Assembly (NCBI GenBank): GCA_963627445.1
Contig: CAVGBM010000068.1
Location: 1 to 25,560, forward strand
Reading direction: 5' to 3'
From: F23-B02 sp963627445
GTDB lineage: Bacteria > Bacillota > Clostridia > Oscillospirales > Oscillospiraceae
Length of the DNA stretch: 25,560 nt
The notes below the pieces were generated by a model that saw nothing but the letters and a program-made list of their open reading frames with translations, ran no database searches and was not told the origin of the DNA. Positions 7,776 to 15,383 of this stretch are shown in pieces. The position numbers and the translations under genes were made by a program. How positions within the stretch are numbered: the first letter of the stretch is position 1; every line of letters begins with the position of its first letter.

Positions 7776-7826
7776 AAAAAAGATCAGAGCGAACTTTATG
7801 GGTATAATACCGTGGAATTCGCTCTG
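7776..7826 (-). terminator. Terminator of the cwlD-radA-DUF6873 transcript
   Basis: Nine-base arms (7785-7793 with 7818-7826) enclose a smaller inner hairpin (GGTAT with ATACC near 7801-7811). On the minus strand the stem is followed by seven T (plus-strand A-run before 7781). It sits just past the DUF6873-family gene stop at 7830. Confidence 0.75.
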
Positions 7827-7829
7827 CTT

Positions 7830-8573
7830 TCATTTGTTATACTCTGTTAACGGGATCGCGCTTCCTATATCGAATATTGGTTTGTCAGTCAGATATATCG
7901 GTTTGATGCCTCTTTCGCTCAGAAAGCTTTCAATTTTGTATTTTATATTTGTATCTTCTATAGCGCCTGTGAATGCTAATTCGCTTTTTCTGATTTTAAA
8001 TGACGCGCCGCCGATGAAGCCATGATCAAAGCCGTCTAATTTAACGAACTGCTCTGGCAGATATAAAGCATTCATTCCAAAGATCTCTGCTTTTTCGGCT
8101 ATACGTTTATCTGATGTTATGATGGAGTTTTCATCTACTACGCATATAGAGCACTTAGTATAGCCCTGCTTGACTGCAATCAAATGCTTACAGCCGCATT
8201 TTTTGACAAGCTTTGCATTTGCTGATTTGGGATTGTAAAACAGCTTGTCTGCAACAATACAAAAGTTCAGCGCAGCATCGTACGGATAAACAGCTTGCAT
8301 CGGATCGGGTACATACTTAATGTTGATTAATTTGTGAATTTGTTCACAAGAGTTCAAGTATTCACTTAAAATTATGCTTTTGCCTATATGCACAGCAGAT
8401 AAATCTGCATGTCCGGATAATCTTTCATCAACATGCGGATTGCTTTTGAGCCAAATTGGCTCTAAATTGTGCGTAATAAGCGCATTTTTAAGCAGATATC
8501 TGTACTTTTCGCCTATTATTATGTGCCGCACCTTTGATTCAGGAAGGTGCGGCGTTTCGATCAATTTGAACAT
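7830..8573 (-). CDS. DUF6873-family protein of unknown function
   Basis: A 247-residue cytosolic protein with no signal peptide or membrane segment. It resembles a conserved Firmicutes family that I recall as DUF6873. Notable motifs are IIGEKY (19-24), GHADLSAVHIG (54-64), VKQGYTKCSICVVDE (134-148), TSD (153-155), GFIGGAS (185-191) and a C-terminal DIGSAIPL (235-242). The H-A-D motif, conserved Cys141/Cys144 and Gly-rich GFIGGAS recall the arginine deiminase/amidinotransferase (GME) fold, but this is inference. The gene starts 9 bases after the radA stop (8583), so it is the last gene of the cwlD-radA operon, followed by a terminator. A perfect 10-base inverted repeat falls in codons 7-17. 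No biochemical role can be assigned. Confidence 0.7.
   Translation of the reverse strand: MFKLIETPHLPESKVRHIIIGEKYRYLLKNALITHNLEPIWLKSNPHVDERLSGHADLSAVHIGKSIILSEYLNSCEQIHKLINIKYVPDPMQAVYPYDAALNFCIVADKLFYNPKSANAKLVKKCGCKHLIAVKQGYTKCSICVVDENSIITSDKRIAEKAEIFGMNALYLPEQFVKLDGFDHGFIGGASFKIRKSELAFTGAIEDTNIKYKIESFLSERGIKPIYLTDKPIFDIGSAIPLTEYNK
8525..8553. repeat. Perfect 10-base inverted repeat inside the start of the DUF6873-family gene
   Basis: GCCGCACCTT at 8525-8534 pairs exactly with AAGGTGCGGC at 8544-8553 around a 9-base loop. It begins about 20 bases after the minus-strand ATG. No T-run follows, so it is not an intrinsic terminator. It may affect early elongation or transcript stability. Confidence 0.8.
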
Positions 8574-8582
8574 ATCATCATA

Positions 8583-9938
8583 TCATCCTAAGGTCGCCTT
8601 GATGGCTTCCCTTATATCCTTTACGGATATAATTTCGAGCCCGTCCGGCTTTTTGATATCATCCTTGATATGCGCCGGTATTACGCAGCGCTTGAAGCCG
8701 AGGCGGGCGATTTCGGATAGGCGCATATTCAGTGAGTTAACGCTTCTTATTTCCCCGGAAAGGCCAACTTCGCCTACAGCGGCCATATCTCTGCCAAGCG
8801 GCAGATCCCTGAAGCTGCTTGCAATGGCGAGCATAGTAGCCAGATCGGCAGCGGGCTCGTCAAGCTCGAGGCCGCCGATGACATTTATATACGCATCACA
8901 GCCGGAGACTGCCATGCCCCCCCTCTTTTCAAGAACAGCCAAAAGCAGCGTTGCTCTGTTATAATCAATGCCGTTTGTGCTGCGGCGGCCTGCGTTATAG
9001 GTCGCAGGGGCGACTAAAGCCTGAATTTCGGCGAGTATGGGTCTTGAGCCCTCGATAACGCAGGTGACACAGGTACCCGGGGCGTTATCCGGTCTGCCGG
9101 AAAGAAGTATCTCAGACGGGTTTTGCAGCTCTTTTAGTCCCGTATCAACCATTTCAAACACGCCTATCTCATTCGTTGAGCCGAAGCGGTTTTTGCCAGC
9201 CCTGAGAATTCTGAACGATGTGCTGCGCTCGCCTTCAAAATACAAAACGCAGTCGACCATGTGCTCGAGCACCTTGGGGCCTGCAATATTGCCCTCTTTG
9301 TTGATGTGACCGACGACAAAGGTCGTGAAGCCCTTTTCCTTGGTCATACGCATTATCGACATAGTGCACTCTCTGACCTGGCTTACACTGCCGGGTGCAG
9401 AGCTGACATCGGGGTCAAACATGGTCTGGATGGAGTCGACTATCATTATATCCGGCTCGAGCTCGTCAGCAGCCTCCAAAACCTCAGTCAGACCGGTTTC
9501 AGCGAGAACATAGATCTGCCCCTTATCAACACCAAGGCGCTGCGCACGCATCTTGAGCTGACGCTCGCTTTCCTCGCCGGTGACATACAGTATCTTCTGC
9601 TCACCTTCAACAAGGCCGCAAAGCTGCAAAAGAAGCGTGGACTTGCCGATTCCGGGAGCGCCACCGACTAAAACCAGCGAGCCTTTTACCGCGCCGCCAC
9701 CCAAAACTCTGTCAAGCTCCCCTATTCCGGTCGAAAAGCGAAGCTCCGCCTCGGTGTCGAGCTCCGAGATGAGCTTGGGTGTCTTTTTAGAAGTGGCTCT
9801 TTTGGCAGTCCCTTTGCTTTTCGCATCGAGTTTCACCTCGACCAAGCTGTCCCACGCGCCGCAGGCGGTGCATCTTCCACTCCATTTAACTGTCTCGTTG
9901 CCGCATTCCGAGCAGCAGAAAACTGTCTTTTGTCTCAT
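8583..9938 (-). CDS. radA: DNA repair protein RadA (Sms)
   Basis: A 451-residue RecA-related ATPase that promotes branch migration in homologous recombination and DNA repair. It has the three expected parts: an N-terminal C4 zinc finger (Cys9, Cys12, Cys23, Cys26), a RecA-type ATPase domain with Walker A GAPGIGKST (93-101) and the RadA-specific KNRFG motif (249-253), and a C-terminal Lon-protease-like domain with no proteolytic role. The length is normal. ATG 9938 is preceded by AGGAGAAG, which overlaps the cwlD stop 8 bases upstream. The DUF6873-family gene follows after 9 bases. The set cwlD-radA-DUF6873 therefore looks like one transcript. Confidence 0.97.
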   Translation of the reverse strand: MRQKTVFCCSECGNETVKWSGRCTACGAWDSLVEVKLDAKSKGTAKRATSKKTPKLISELDTEAELRFSTGIGELDRVLGGGAVKGSLVLVGGAPGIGKSTLLLQLCGLVEGEQKILYVTGEESERQLKMRAQRLGVDKGQIYVLAETGLTEVLEAADELEPDIMIVDSIQTMFDPDVSSAPGSVSQVRECTMSIMRMTKEKGFTTFVVGHINKEGNIAGPKVLEHMVDCVLYFEGERSTSFRILRAGKNRFGSTNEIGVFEMVDTGLKELQNPSEILLSGRPDNAPGTCVTCVIEGSRPILAEIQALVAPATYNAGRRSTNGIDYNRATLLLAVLEKRGGMAVSGCDAYINVIGGLELDEPAADLATMLAIASSFRDLPLGRDMAAVGEVGLSGEIRSVNSLNMRLSEIARLGFKRCVIPAHIKDDIKKPDGLEIISVKDIREAIKATLG

Positions 9939-9946
9939 ATCTTCTC

Positions 9947-10663
9947 CTAGGCCGAAGCCGCGTTATTTAAATACTGTATATATGAACCGGCCAAAATAGC
10001 CGCAATTTTAAGCTGATACTCATTTGATGCAAGCTTTTGCGCCTCTTGGGGATTGGACATAAAGCCGCATTCCACAAGGATCGTCGGACAGTTGGCCGAC
10101 GAGGTCAGCAGCAGCTCCTTGGGCGCAGGCCGAGCAACACGACGGTTTGAGATATCCAGCAGCGCAACAAGATTCCCCTGTGTGAGCAGGCCAAGCGTTT
10201 TGCTGTCGTCATTATCCGAATACATCACTTCTGCGCCGCTGACAACAGCGCTTGGGAACTTATTTTGATGAATGCTTATCAAAACGGCATTTTCAGTCGA
10301 ATTTGCAAGCTTTGCCCGTTCGACGAGGTTATCATGCTCACTGTAAGCTTTGTTTTCCGAATTATCCGTGTCCGTTTCACGGGTCATAACGGTATCTACG
10401 CCTAAAAAGTGCGCCAGAGCCTCGGTTTTTAAAGCTATAGCGAGGTTTATATCGCTCTCTTTGAGCCCCGAATCCGAGATAGCGCCGCCGTCAATGCCGC
10501 CATGGCCTGCGTCGAGAACGAGCGTCGACCGGCTGTCCTGACTGATAACGGATTTAAGCCCGCCGTTTGATATAAACAGCTTTACAAAAACGACTGCGGC
10601 TATCAGGAGCACAACAACTATGACAATTTTGATAAGCCTTTTAAAATCAATGGTCACAAACAC
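9947..10663 (-). CDS. cwlD: N-acetylmuramoyl-L-alanine amidase, CwlD-like
   Basis: A 238-residue Amidase_3 enzyme that removes the peptide from muramic acid in peptidoglycan. An uncleaved membrane anchor spans about residues 11-30. The zinc site is complete: His54 (DAGHGG), Glu69 (LKESDIN), His132 (SIHQN) and the catalytic Glu198 (VECGFMSN). The short anchored single-domain architecture matches Bacillus CwlD (237 residues), which makes muramic-lactam in the spore cortex. Neighbouring spore genes fit, though a vegetative amidase is possible. The start is GTG 10663 (or GTG 10657). The only ribosome-binding sequence, GGGGTGA, lies in the 3' arm of the hairpin that ends the upstream aminotransferase gene, so translation from a read-through transcript may be blocked. 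radA follows after 8 bases. Confidence 0.8.
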   Translation of the reverse strand: MFVTIDFKRLIKIVIVVVLLIAAVVFVKLFISNGGLKSVISQDSRSTLVLDAGHGGIDGGAISDSGLKESDINLAIALKTEALAHFLGVDTVMTRETDTDNSENKAYSEHDNLVERAKLANSTENAVLISIHQNKFPSAVVSGAEVMYSDNDDSKTLGLLTQGNLVALLDISNRRVARPAPKELLLTSSANCPTILVECGFMSNPQEAQKLASNEYQLKIAAILAGSYIQYLNNAASA

Positions 10664-10665
10664 AA

Positions 10666-10702
10666 AATCACCCCATTAACAAGCTATGTTGATGGGGTGA
10701 TT
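10666..10702 (-). terminator. Hairpin after the aminotransferase gene, containing the cwlD ribosome binding site
   Basis: Sixteen-base arms (10666-10681 with 10687-10702, 5-base loop) pair with a single A/C mismatch in the minus-strand transcript. The T-run after it is short (TTTTGTGTTT), so termination may be partial. The GGGGTGA ribosome binding site of cwlD is part of the 3' arm, and the GTG start is 2 bases beyond it. Confidence 0.75.
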
Positions 10703-10708
10703 ATTATA

Positions 10709-11896
10709 TCATTCGCAGATGAATTTTTCAAGGCGGTCGAGGCCTTTTTCGATATTCTCCATGGATGCGGCATACGACCAGCGGACAAAGTTCTTAGCCC
10801 CGAAGCCCGAGCACGGGACAACAGCGACCAGCGCCTTCTCAAGCAGCGCTACGGCAAAATCATCGTCGTTTTCAATGAGCTTGCCGCCGAGGGTGCGCCC
10901 GATGAGCTTTTCAATGTTCATCATGACGTAAAACGCACCTTCGGGCTTAACGCAGCTCACGCCGGGGATGGAGTTGATGCGATCAACGATATAATCCCTG
11001 CGCTTTAAAAACTCAAGCCGCATGGTCTCTACCGTGTCCTGCGGGCCGCTGACAGCCTCAACTGCCGCCCACTGGCTGATAGTCGAGGGTGCGCCGGTGG
11101 AATGACTGAGGTAATTGGACATTATCTTTGCAAGCTGCTTATTTGATGCGCAGTAGCCGACACGCCAACCGGTCATTGCGTAGGACTTGGAAACACCGTT
11201 TATAAGCAGCGTGCGCTCTTTGACATCATCGCCGAAGCTTGCGATGCTTGTAAACTCAAGTCCGTCATAAACGAGCTTGTAGTATATCTCATCGGCGATT
11301 ATATAAAGGTCATGCTTTACACAGACATCGACAAGTGCCTTGAGCTCATCACGGCTGTATAGCATGCCGGTGGGGTTTGAGGGATTGTTGAAAATGACAC
11401 ACTTGGTCTTATCGGTGACTGCGGCATCGAGCTGCTGAGCGGTGATCTTAAAATTCTGATCCTCGCCGGCCGAGACAACAACAGGCACACCGCCGGTCAT
11501 TTTGATCATCTCATAGTAACTGACCCAATACGGTGCGGGCAGGATTATCTCATCACCTGGATCGGCGAGCGCCGACAGAGCAATAAACAGACTGTGCTTG
11601 GCGCCGCTTGCGACGACTATCTGCGTGTAATCGTAGTCCAGCCCCTCGCTTTTAAGCTGCTCGGCGATGGCCTTGCGAAGCGGGATTATTCCGGCCGACG
11701 GGGTGTATTTTGTCTTACCGGCCCTTATGGCTTCGATAGCGGCGAGATTGATGTTTTCAGGAGTTTGAAAATCAGGCTCACCTGTGCCAAAACCGACAAC
11801 ATCGTATCCGTCGGACTTCATCTGCTTTGCCAGGCTGTCAACGGCCAGGGTCGTTGATGCACGAACTGCTTCCGCAATTTTTGATACCGGTTTCAT
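10709..11896 (-). CDS. Class I pyridoxal-phosphate aminotransferase (aspartate aminotransferase type)
   Basis: A 395-residue cytosolic fold-type I aminotransferase, probably exchanging the amino groups of aspartate and glutamate with their 2-oxo acids. Visible features are GTGEPDF near the N terminus, NNPSNPTG (170-177), ADEIY (201-205) with the pyridine-nitrogen Asp202, the PLP-lysine motif SKSYAMTGWRVG (Lys237), and a C-terminal FVRWSYA with the carboxylate-binding Arg. This pattern matches subgroup I-gamma (Bacillus AspB). The start is ATG 11896, with GGAGATGAG just upstream; the longer TTG start at 11911 would bury that site. The gene has its own strong promoter after the spoIVA terminator. 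Substrate range within the subgroup is broad, so no exact symbol is given. Confidence 0.92.
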   Translation of the reverse strand: MKPVSKIAEAVRASTTLAVDSLAKQMKSDGYDVVGFGTGEPDFQTPENINLAAIEAIRAGKTKYTPSAGIIPLRKAIAEQLKSEGLDYDYTQIVVASGAKHSLFIALSALADPGDEIILPAPYWVSYYEMIKMTGGVPVVVSAGEDQNFKITAQQLDAAVTDKTKCVIFNNPSNPTGMLYSRDELKALVDVCVKHDLYIIADEIYYKLVYDGLEFTSIASFGDDVKERTLLINGVSKSYAMTGWRVGYCASNKQLAKIMSNYLSHSTGAPSTISQWAAVEAVSGPQDTVETMRLEFLKRRDYIVDRINSIPGVSCVKPEGAFYVMMNIEKLIGRTLGGKLIENDDDFAVALLEKALVAVVPCSGFGAKNFVRWSYAASMENIEKGLDRLEKFICE

Positions 11897-11925
11897 AAAT
11901 CTCATCTCCAAAAAATTTTGTCTTA

Positions 11926-11954
11926 ATTATATTATTATCCTTTAACCATTTCAA
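11926..11954 (-). promoter_or_regulatory. Sigma-A promoter of the aminotransferase gene
   Basis: On the minus strand TTGAAA (11954-11949) and TATAAT (11931-11926) are exactly 17 bases apart. It lies between the spoIVA terminator and the GGAG ribosome binding site. Confidence 0.8.
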
Positions 11955-11980
11955 CTATTAAAATAAATAAATCTGCACGC

Positions 11981-12008
11981 AAAAAACGGGAATTGCTTCC
12001 CGTTTTTT
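11981..12008 (-). terminator. spoIVA intrinsic terminator
   Basis: A 12-base perfect inverted repeat (11981-11992 with 11997-12008) with a four-base loop includes A6/T6 ends. It overlaps the spoIVA stop codon and is an excellent minus-strand terminator. Confidence 0.92.
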
Positions 12009-13485
12009 ATAACAAAATACAAATCAGCGTTCCCCTGCCCTCGTTTACGATGCGCTGCAAGGTCTCCTGAAGCTTTGCCCTTGCGTTAACCGGCAGATTG
12101 TTCAGCCTGTCAGCTATCCCCTCTTCGGCAATATCATAAAGCGGTCTGCCGAAAATGTTGGATTCCCAAAGCCTGCTCATGTCACCCTCGTAGCCCTGAA
12201 GCAGGAAACTGATTATTTCCTCAGATGCAGTATCGCCGCCTATAGAGGGCGTGACCTCGGTCTCGATGTCGGTTTTCAGCATGTGTATCGCCGGCGCCTT
12301 TGCCTTTAGCTTCACGGCGTATTTGCCGCCTTGCTTTACTATCTGCGGCTCATCAAGCTCAAGCTCGTCAGCAGACGGCATGACAACGCCATAGCCCTTT
12401 TCCCTGACATCGTCCAACGCTGCTTTAATGTGATCGTAGTCGTGCTTAATTGCGCTCATCTCACGAAGAAGCTTTATAAGCTCGCCGTCGTCGTTTATCT
12501 CAAGCCCTGCTTCATCGCTTATAAGGCGATAATACAGCACTCTCGGTATCTCGATGCTGACATTTATAGCGCCGCTGCCCATGTCGGAGTTCTTGACCTC
12601 AGCCGCTTCAACTATATCGGACTCGTTTAACTTATTGAGCATGGAATGGATATCATGAACGCAGCTTAGATCCTTAGACGATGCCGAAAGCTGCTGATAA
12701 AGCTTTGTTTTGAGCTCAGCCTCGTTGTCGAGCGCTTCGAACCAGGACGGAAGCCAAATAGCGACCTCTGATATCGGGAACTGTCCAAGGACGGTACTTA
12801 TGATATCGGCAAGATCACGCTCAGAAAGCTGCTGGCAGTTGACACAGACGCAAGGCACACCGTACTTCTCGCTCAGTTCACTTTGAAGCGCGGCAGCCTC
12901 ATCAGATGCAGGGTATCTGCTGTTTATGAGTACAGCAAATGGCTTTCCGATCTGCTTTAACTCGTTTACGACCCGTTCCTCGGGCTCAATGTAGTCCGCT
13001 CTCGGGATATCGCATATGCTGCCGTCGGTGGTTATGACTAAGCCTATCGTTGAGTGCTCGTTTATGACCTTGTAGGTGCCGGATTCTGCGGCCTCGGTCA
13101 TGCTTATCTCATGGTCAAACCACGGCGTTGTGACCATTCTCTCGCTGCCATCCTCAAACTGACCGGCAGCACCGTTTACCATGTAACCCACGCAGTCTAT
13201 GAGCCTGACGGAAAAGTGCACATCCTCAGAAAGGCTGATCTCCACGGCCTCCTCGGGAACAAACTTGGGCTCTGAGGTCATAATGGTCTTGCCCGAACCA
13301 CTTTGCGGCAGTTCATCCTTTGCCCGTTCTCTTGCATAAACGTCCTCAATGTTCGGGATGACGAGCAGCTCCATAAAGCGCTTTATAAAGGTCGACTTTC
13401 CCGTGCGCACAGGGCCGACGACCCCAAGCATGATCGAACCGTTTGTCCGTCTGGATATATCCTTATAAATATCAAGATTAGTCAT
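12007..13485 (-). CDS. spoIVA: Stage IV sporulation protein A, coat basement ATPase
   Basis: A 492-residue protein, the same length as Bacillus subtilis SpoIVA. It polymerises by ATP hydrolysis on the outer forespore membrane and anchors the spore coat. The N-terminal P-loop GPVRTGKST (24-32, Lys30) and the following conserved SpoIVA sequence (LIDCVGYMVNGA, about 115-126) are clear. The middle and C-terminal regions show the usual helical organisation, ending in the conserved short hydrophobic tail. GGAGG (13497-13493) precedes ATG 13485 by seven bases, but it lies in the 3' arm of the hairpin that terminates the nif3-like gene, and the U-run of that terminator forms the spacer to the ATG. 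A mother-cell promoter is expected; I could not place one in the 66-base gap. Confidence 0.97.
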   Translation of the reverse strand: MTNLDIYKDISRRTNGSIMLGVVGPVRTGKSTFIKRFMELLVIPNIEDVYARERAKDELPQSGSGKTIMTSEPKFVPEEAVEISLSEDVHFSVRLIDCVGYMVNGAAGQFEDGSERMVTTPWFDHEISMTEAAESGTYKVINEHSTIGLVITTDGSICDIPRADYIEPEERVVNELKQIGKPFAVLINSRYPASDEAAALQSELSEKYGVPCVCVNCQQLSERDLADIISTVLGQFPISEVAIWLPSWFEALDNEAELKTKLYQQLSASSKDLSCVHDIHSMLNKLNESDIVEAAEVKNSDMGSGAINVSIEIPRVLYYRLISDEAGLEINDDGELIKLLREMSAIKHDYDHIKAALDDVREKGYGVVMPSADELELDEPQIVKQGGKYAVKLKAKAPAIHMLKTDIETEVTPSIGGDTASEEIISFLLQGYEGDMSRLWESNIFGRPLYDIAEEGIADRLNNLPVNARAKLQETLQRIVNEGRGTLICILL

Positions 13486-13538
13486 AAAAAAGCCTCCGCA
13501 GTTTTTCTCGTTTGTACGAGTCTATGAACTGCGAAGGC
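13486..13538 (-). terminator. Terminator of the trmK-nif3 transcript, overlapping the spoIVA ribosome binding site
   Basis: Twelve-base arms (13492-13503 with 13527-13538) pair fully in the minus-strand RNA, counting one G-U pair, and are followed by six U. The loop contains a second hairpin (CTCGT 13507-13511 with ACGAG 13516-13520). GGAGG of spoIVA is in the 3' arm and its AUG directly follows the U-run. Confidence 0.85.
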
Positions 13539-13551
13539 GTATTATTCTTTT

Positions 13552-14346
13552 TTAATAAAACTGCGCCGTTTGGCAATGGACAGAGGATATCGAAAAGTCA
13601 ACATCATCAAATTCTGCACTGAGCTTTTCGTGCAGCACAGGAATGACGACATTTTCGGTGCAGAAATGGTCGGCATCAATGAGATTTATGCCGAGCTCCT
13701 TTGCGTCGAGAAAGCCGTTGTACTTAATGTCGGCCGTGACATATGTATCGCAGCCGAGGCTTTCGGCAAGCGCGATGCAGTCTCCGCCCGAGCCGCCCAT
13801 GACGGCTAGCTTTTTGACCGGCCTTCCGGCATCGTGGTAACGCAAGCCGTTTACATGAAGCATGTTCTTGCAGACAGTCAAAAAGATTCGCATATCAGTG
13901 CTTTCAGGCAGCTCACCTACGCGCCCGCAGCCGAAGGGAGCACCGTCGGCATCCATGCCGCAAGGCTCAAGAAAATCGCTAACGCAGCCGCCCAGGGCGC
14001 TCATAAGCGCATCGTTGACACCGCCCTGTGCTATATCAAGATTTGTATGCATGCACACGGCGGAAATATCATTTTTAATAAGATTGATTATCTTTCGGCC
14101 GACAAGATCCTCGGCGACAACGCTTTTAAGCTCGTGGAATATGAGCGGGTGGTGCGACACAATGAGGTCAGCGCCCATCGACACTGCTTCGTCAATGACA
14201 TCATCCGTTATATCAAGTGCGAGCAGGCATTTTTTCACCGGCGCTTTTTCACTGCCTGCAAGGATCCCGACATTGTCAAAGCTCATCTTGAGCCCGACAG
14301 GTGCAAGCGTATTTAAATAATCAAATATATCCTTAACGGTTCTCAT
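13552..14346 (-). CDS. Nif3-like dinuclear metal centre protein
   Basis: A 264-residue member of the Nif3/YqfO/YbgI family (often annotated GTP cyclohydrolase I type 2 homologue), a ring-forming cytosolic protein with a two-metal site and uncertain function. Metal ligands are visible: SHHP (His65, His66), HTNLD (His100, Asp104), and HFCTEN near the C terminus (His227, Glu231). It lacks the large PII-like middle insert of Bacillus YqfO. The start is ATG 14346, preceded by GGGAG; a longer reading from 14394 would run further into trmK. The gene overlaps the end of trmK by 14 bases, implying translational coupling, and trmK-nif3 adjacency is common in Firmicutes. A terminator follows that also contains the spoIVA ribosome binding site. 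Confidence 0.92.
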   Translation of the reverse strand: MRTVKDIFDYLNTLAPVGLKMSFDNVGILAGSEKAPVKKCLLALDITDDVIDEAVSMGADLIVSHHPLIFHELKSVVAEDLVGRKIINLIKNDISAVCMHTNLDIAQGGVNDALMSALGGCVSDFLEPCGMDADGAPFGCGRVGELPESTDMRIFLTVCKNMLHVNGLRYHDAGRPVKKLAVMGGSGGDCIALAESLGCDTYVTADIKYNGFLDAKELGINLIDADHFCTENVVIPVLHEKLSAEFDDVDFSISSVHCQTAQFY

Positions 14347-15028
14347 TTTTCCACTCCCGCATCGTTTTAAGCTCGCATAAGATGTTTTCGACAAGGCCGA
14401 GCCAGGGCAGCAGCTCTTCCCTATCGGTAGTTTTTAAGCCCTCGACCGCCGAGTCAAAGCGCTTTATGTGCTTTGAAAGCAGCTTGTCAAAATATGGGCT
14501 GTCTTTTATAAGCTCATACCTGCCTATAAAAAGTTCCGCGTCCATATACCGGCAGTCTCTGCCCGGGACGGCGTAGATTATCTGATACACAGTACCGTTT
14601 TCCTCGACTTGCGCTTCGTTTTTGATGACAAAGTCGTTATTTACAAGCCAATATCGAAGTATCTCCGGCTTTGTGACAGGCTGGAGGATAAGCTTCATGT
14701 CCTCACGGGCGCACCACTCTGCCCTGTCGAGAATGCCGGTTATCGTGTCGCCGCCCATACCGGCAACGATAATGGTGTCGACCGACTCGGACTTGCAGCC
14801 GTCCAGCCCGTCGCATAGTATAAGCTCGACGGCATCCTCGCAGTCGGCCTCCCGAAGGCTCTGCTTTGCTTTTTGCAAAGGTCCTTCGTTTATATCGGTC
14901 GCAATTATATTGCCCTTGTATCCCCTTTTGACGAGCATCACGGGGATATAGCCGTGGTCTGTACCGACATCGGCAACACCTATCCCGTCCTCGACAAAGG
15001 AGGCGATCAATTCAAGTCTGTTACTCAT
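14333..15028 (-). CDS. trmK: tRNA (adenine(22)-N1)-methyltransferase
   Basis: A 231-residue Rossmann-fold S-adenosylmethionine methyltransferase that modifies A22 in the D-loop of tRNAs. The SAM site reads VADVGTDHGYIP (18-29), followed by an acidic strand end ATDIN (43-47), LCDGLDG (71-77), and the TrmK signature AGMGGDTI (89-96). The C-terminal part (about 165-231) is the expected helical coiled-coil domain. ATG 15028 follows GGAG at 6 bases. Its stop lies inside the nif3-like gene. It begins immediately after the DUF1858 gene's terminator, with no room for a normal promoter between them, so expression may depend on read-through or on a promoter I did not recognise. Confidence 0.95.
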   Translation of the reverse strand: MSNRLELIASFVEDGIGVADVGTDHGYIPVMLVKRGYKGNIIATDINEGPLQKAKQSLREADCEDAVELILCDGLDGCKSESVDTIIVAGMGGDTITGILDRAEWCAREDMKLILQPVTKPEILRYWLVNNDFVIKNEAQVEENGTVYQIIYAVPGRDCRYMDAELFIGRYELIKDSPYFDKLLSKHIKRFDSAVEGLKTTDREELLPWLGLVENILCELKTMREWKNENR

Positions 15029-15045
15029 ATATCTCCATATAAAGC

Positions 15046-15070
15046 AAAAAGCCGGTTTATCCGGCTTTTT
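15046..15070 (-). terminator. Terminator of the DUF1858 gene
   Basis: Ten-base perfect arms (15046-15055 with 15061-15070, 5-base loop) with an A5/T5 flank. The trmK ribosome binding site starts about ten bases further on. Confidence 0.88.
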
Positions 15071-15083
15071 AGCTTAAATTCGA

Positions 15084-15302
15084 TCAAAGCGCCATGAGGT
15101 AGGCCTTGAGCTCGACGACAAACTCGTCGGGGTCAACGCCGTGTGCCGCGCAAGCCTGCTCGAGAGATTCAGCGGTTGCAAGAGCACAGCCGAGGCAGTG
15201 CATACCAAGCTCCTGGAACTTAGGCATTGCTTCGGGGAAATCTTCAAGAATGTCGGAGATCATGCTCTCTCTGCTGAGATCCATAATTTTTAACATTTCC
15301 AT
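15084..15302 (-). CDS. DUF1858 redox-disulfide domain protein
   Basis: A 72-residue protein made of a single DUF1858 domain, the small helical domain also called hybrid-cluster-protein-associated redox disulfide domain. The signature is GMHCLGC, with Cys36 and Cys39 forming a likely redox-active pair at the start of a helix; Cys50 lies nearby. Such domains occur alone or next to DUF542/hemerythrin proteins in anaerobes and are thought to act in redox or metal chemistry. ATG 15302 is chosen because GGAG sits eight bases upstream; the TTG at 15308 would be too close to it. Terminators lie on both sides, so the gene may be transcribed alone. Confidence 0.88.
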   Translation of the reverse strand: MEMLKIMDLSRESMISDILEDFPEAMPKFQELGMHCLGCALATAESLEQACAAHGVDPDEFVVELKAYLMAL

Positions 15303-15337
15303 AGTCAAGTCTCCAATCTGTTAGATTAAATAAAGAA

Positions 15338-15359
15338 GGGGACGCCGCGAAGACGCCCC
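15338..15359 (-). terminator. Probable terminator of the zinc-ribbon gene
   Basis: In the minus-strand RNA an eight-pair stem with one bulge closes a UUCGC loop, followed by a U-rich CUUCUUUAUUU tail. It lies between the zinc-ribbon gene and the DUF1858 gene. The bulge makes it weaker than the other terminators here. Confidence 0.55.
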
Positions 15360-15383
15360 ACTCTATTCCTGTAGGTTAGTTCC

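Noticed and set aside
13834..14316. Two plus-strand frames of 150-160 codons opposite the nif3-like gene
   Set aside because: Antisense to a clear conserved gene, low-complexity composition and no family signature.
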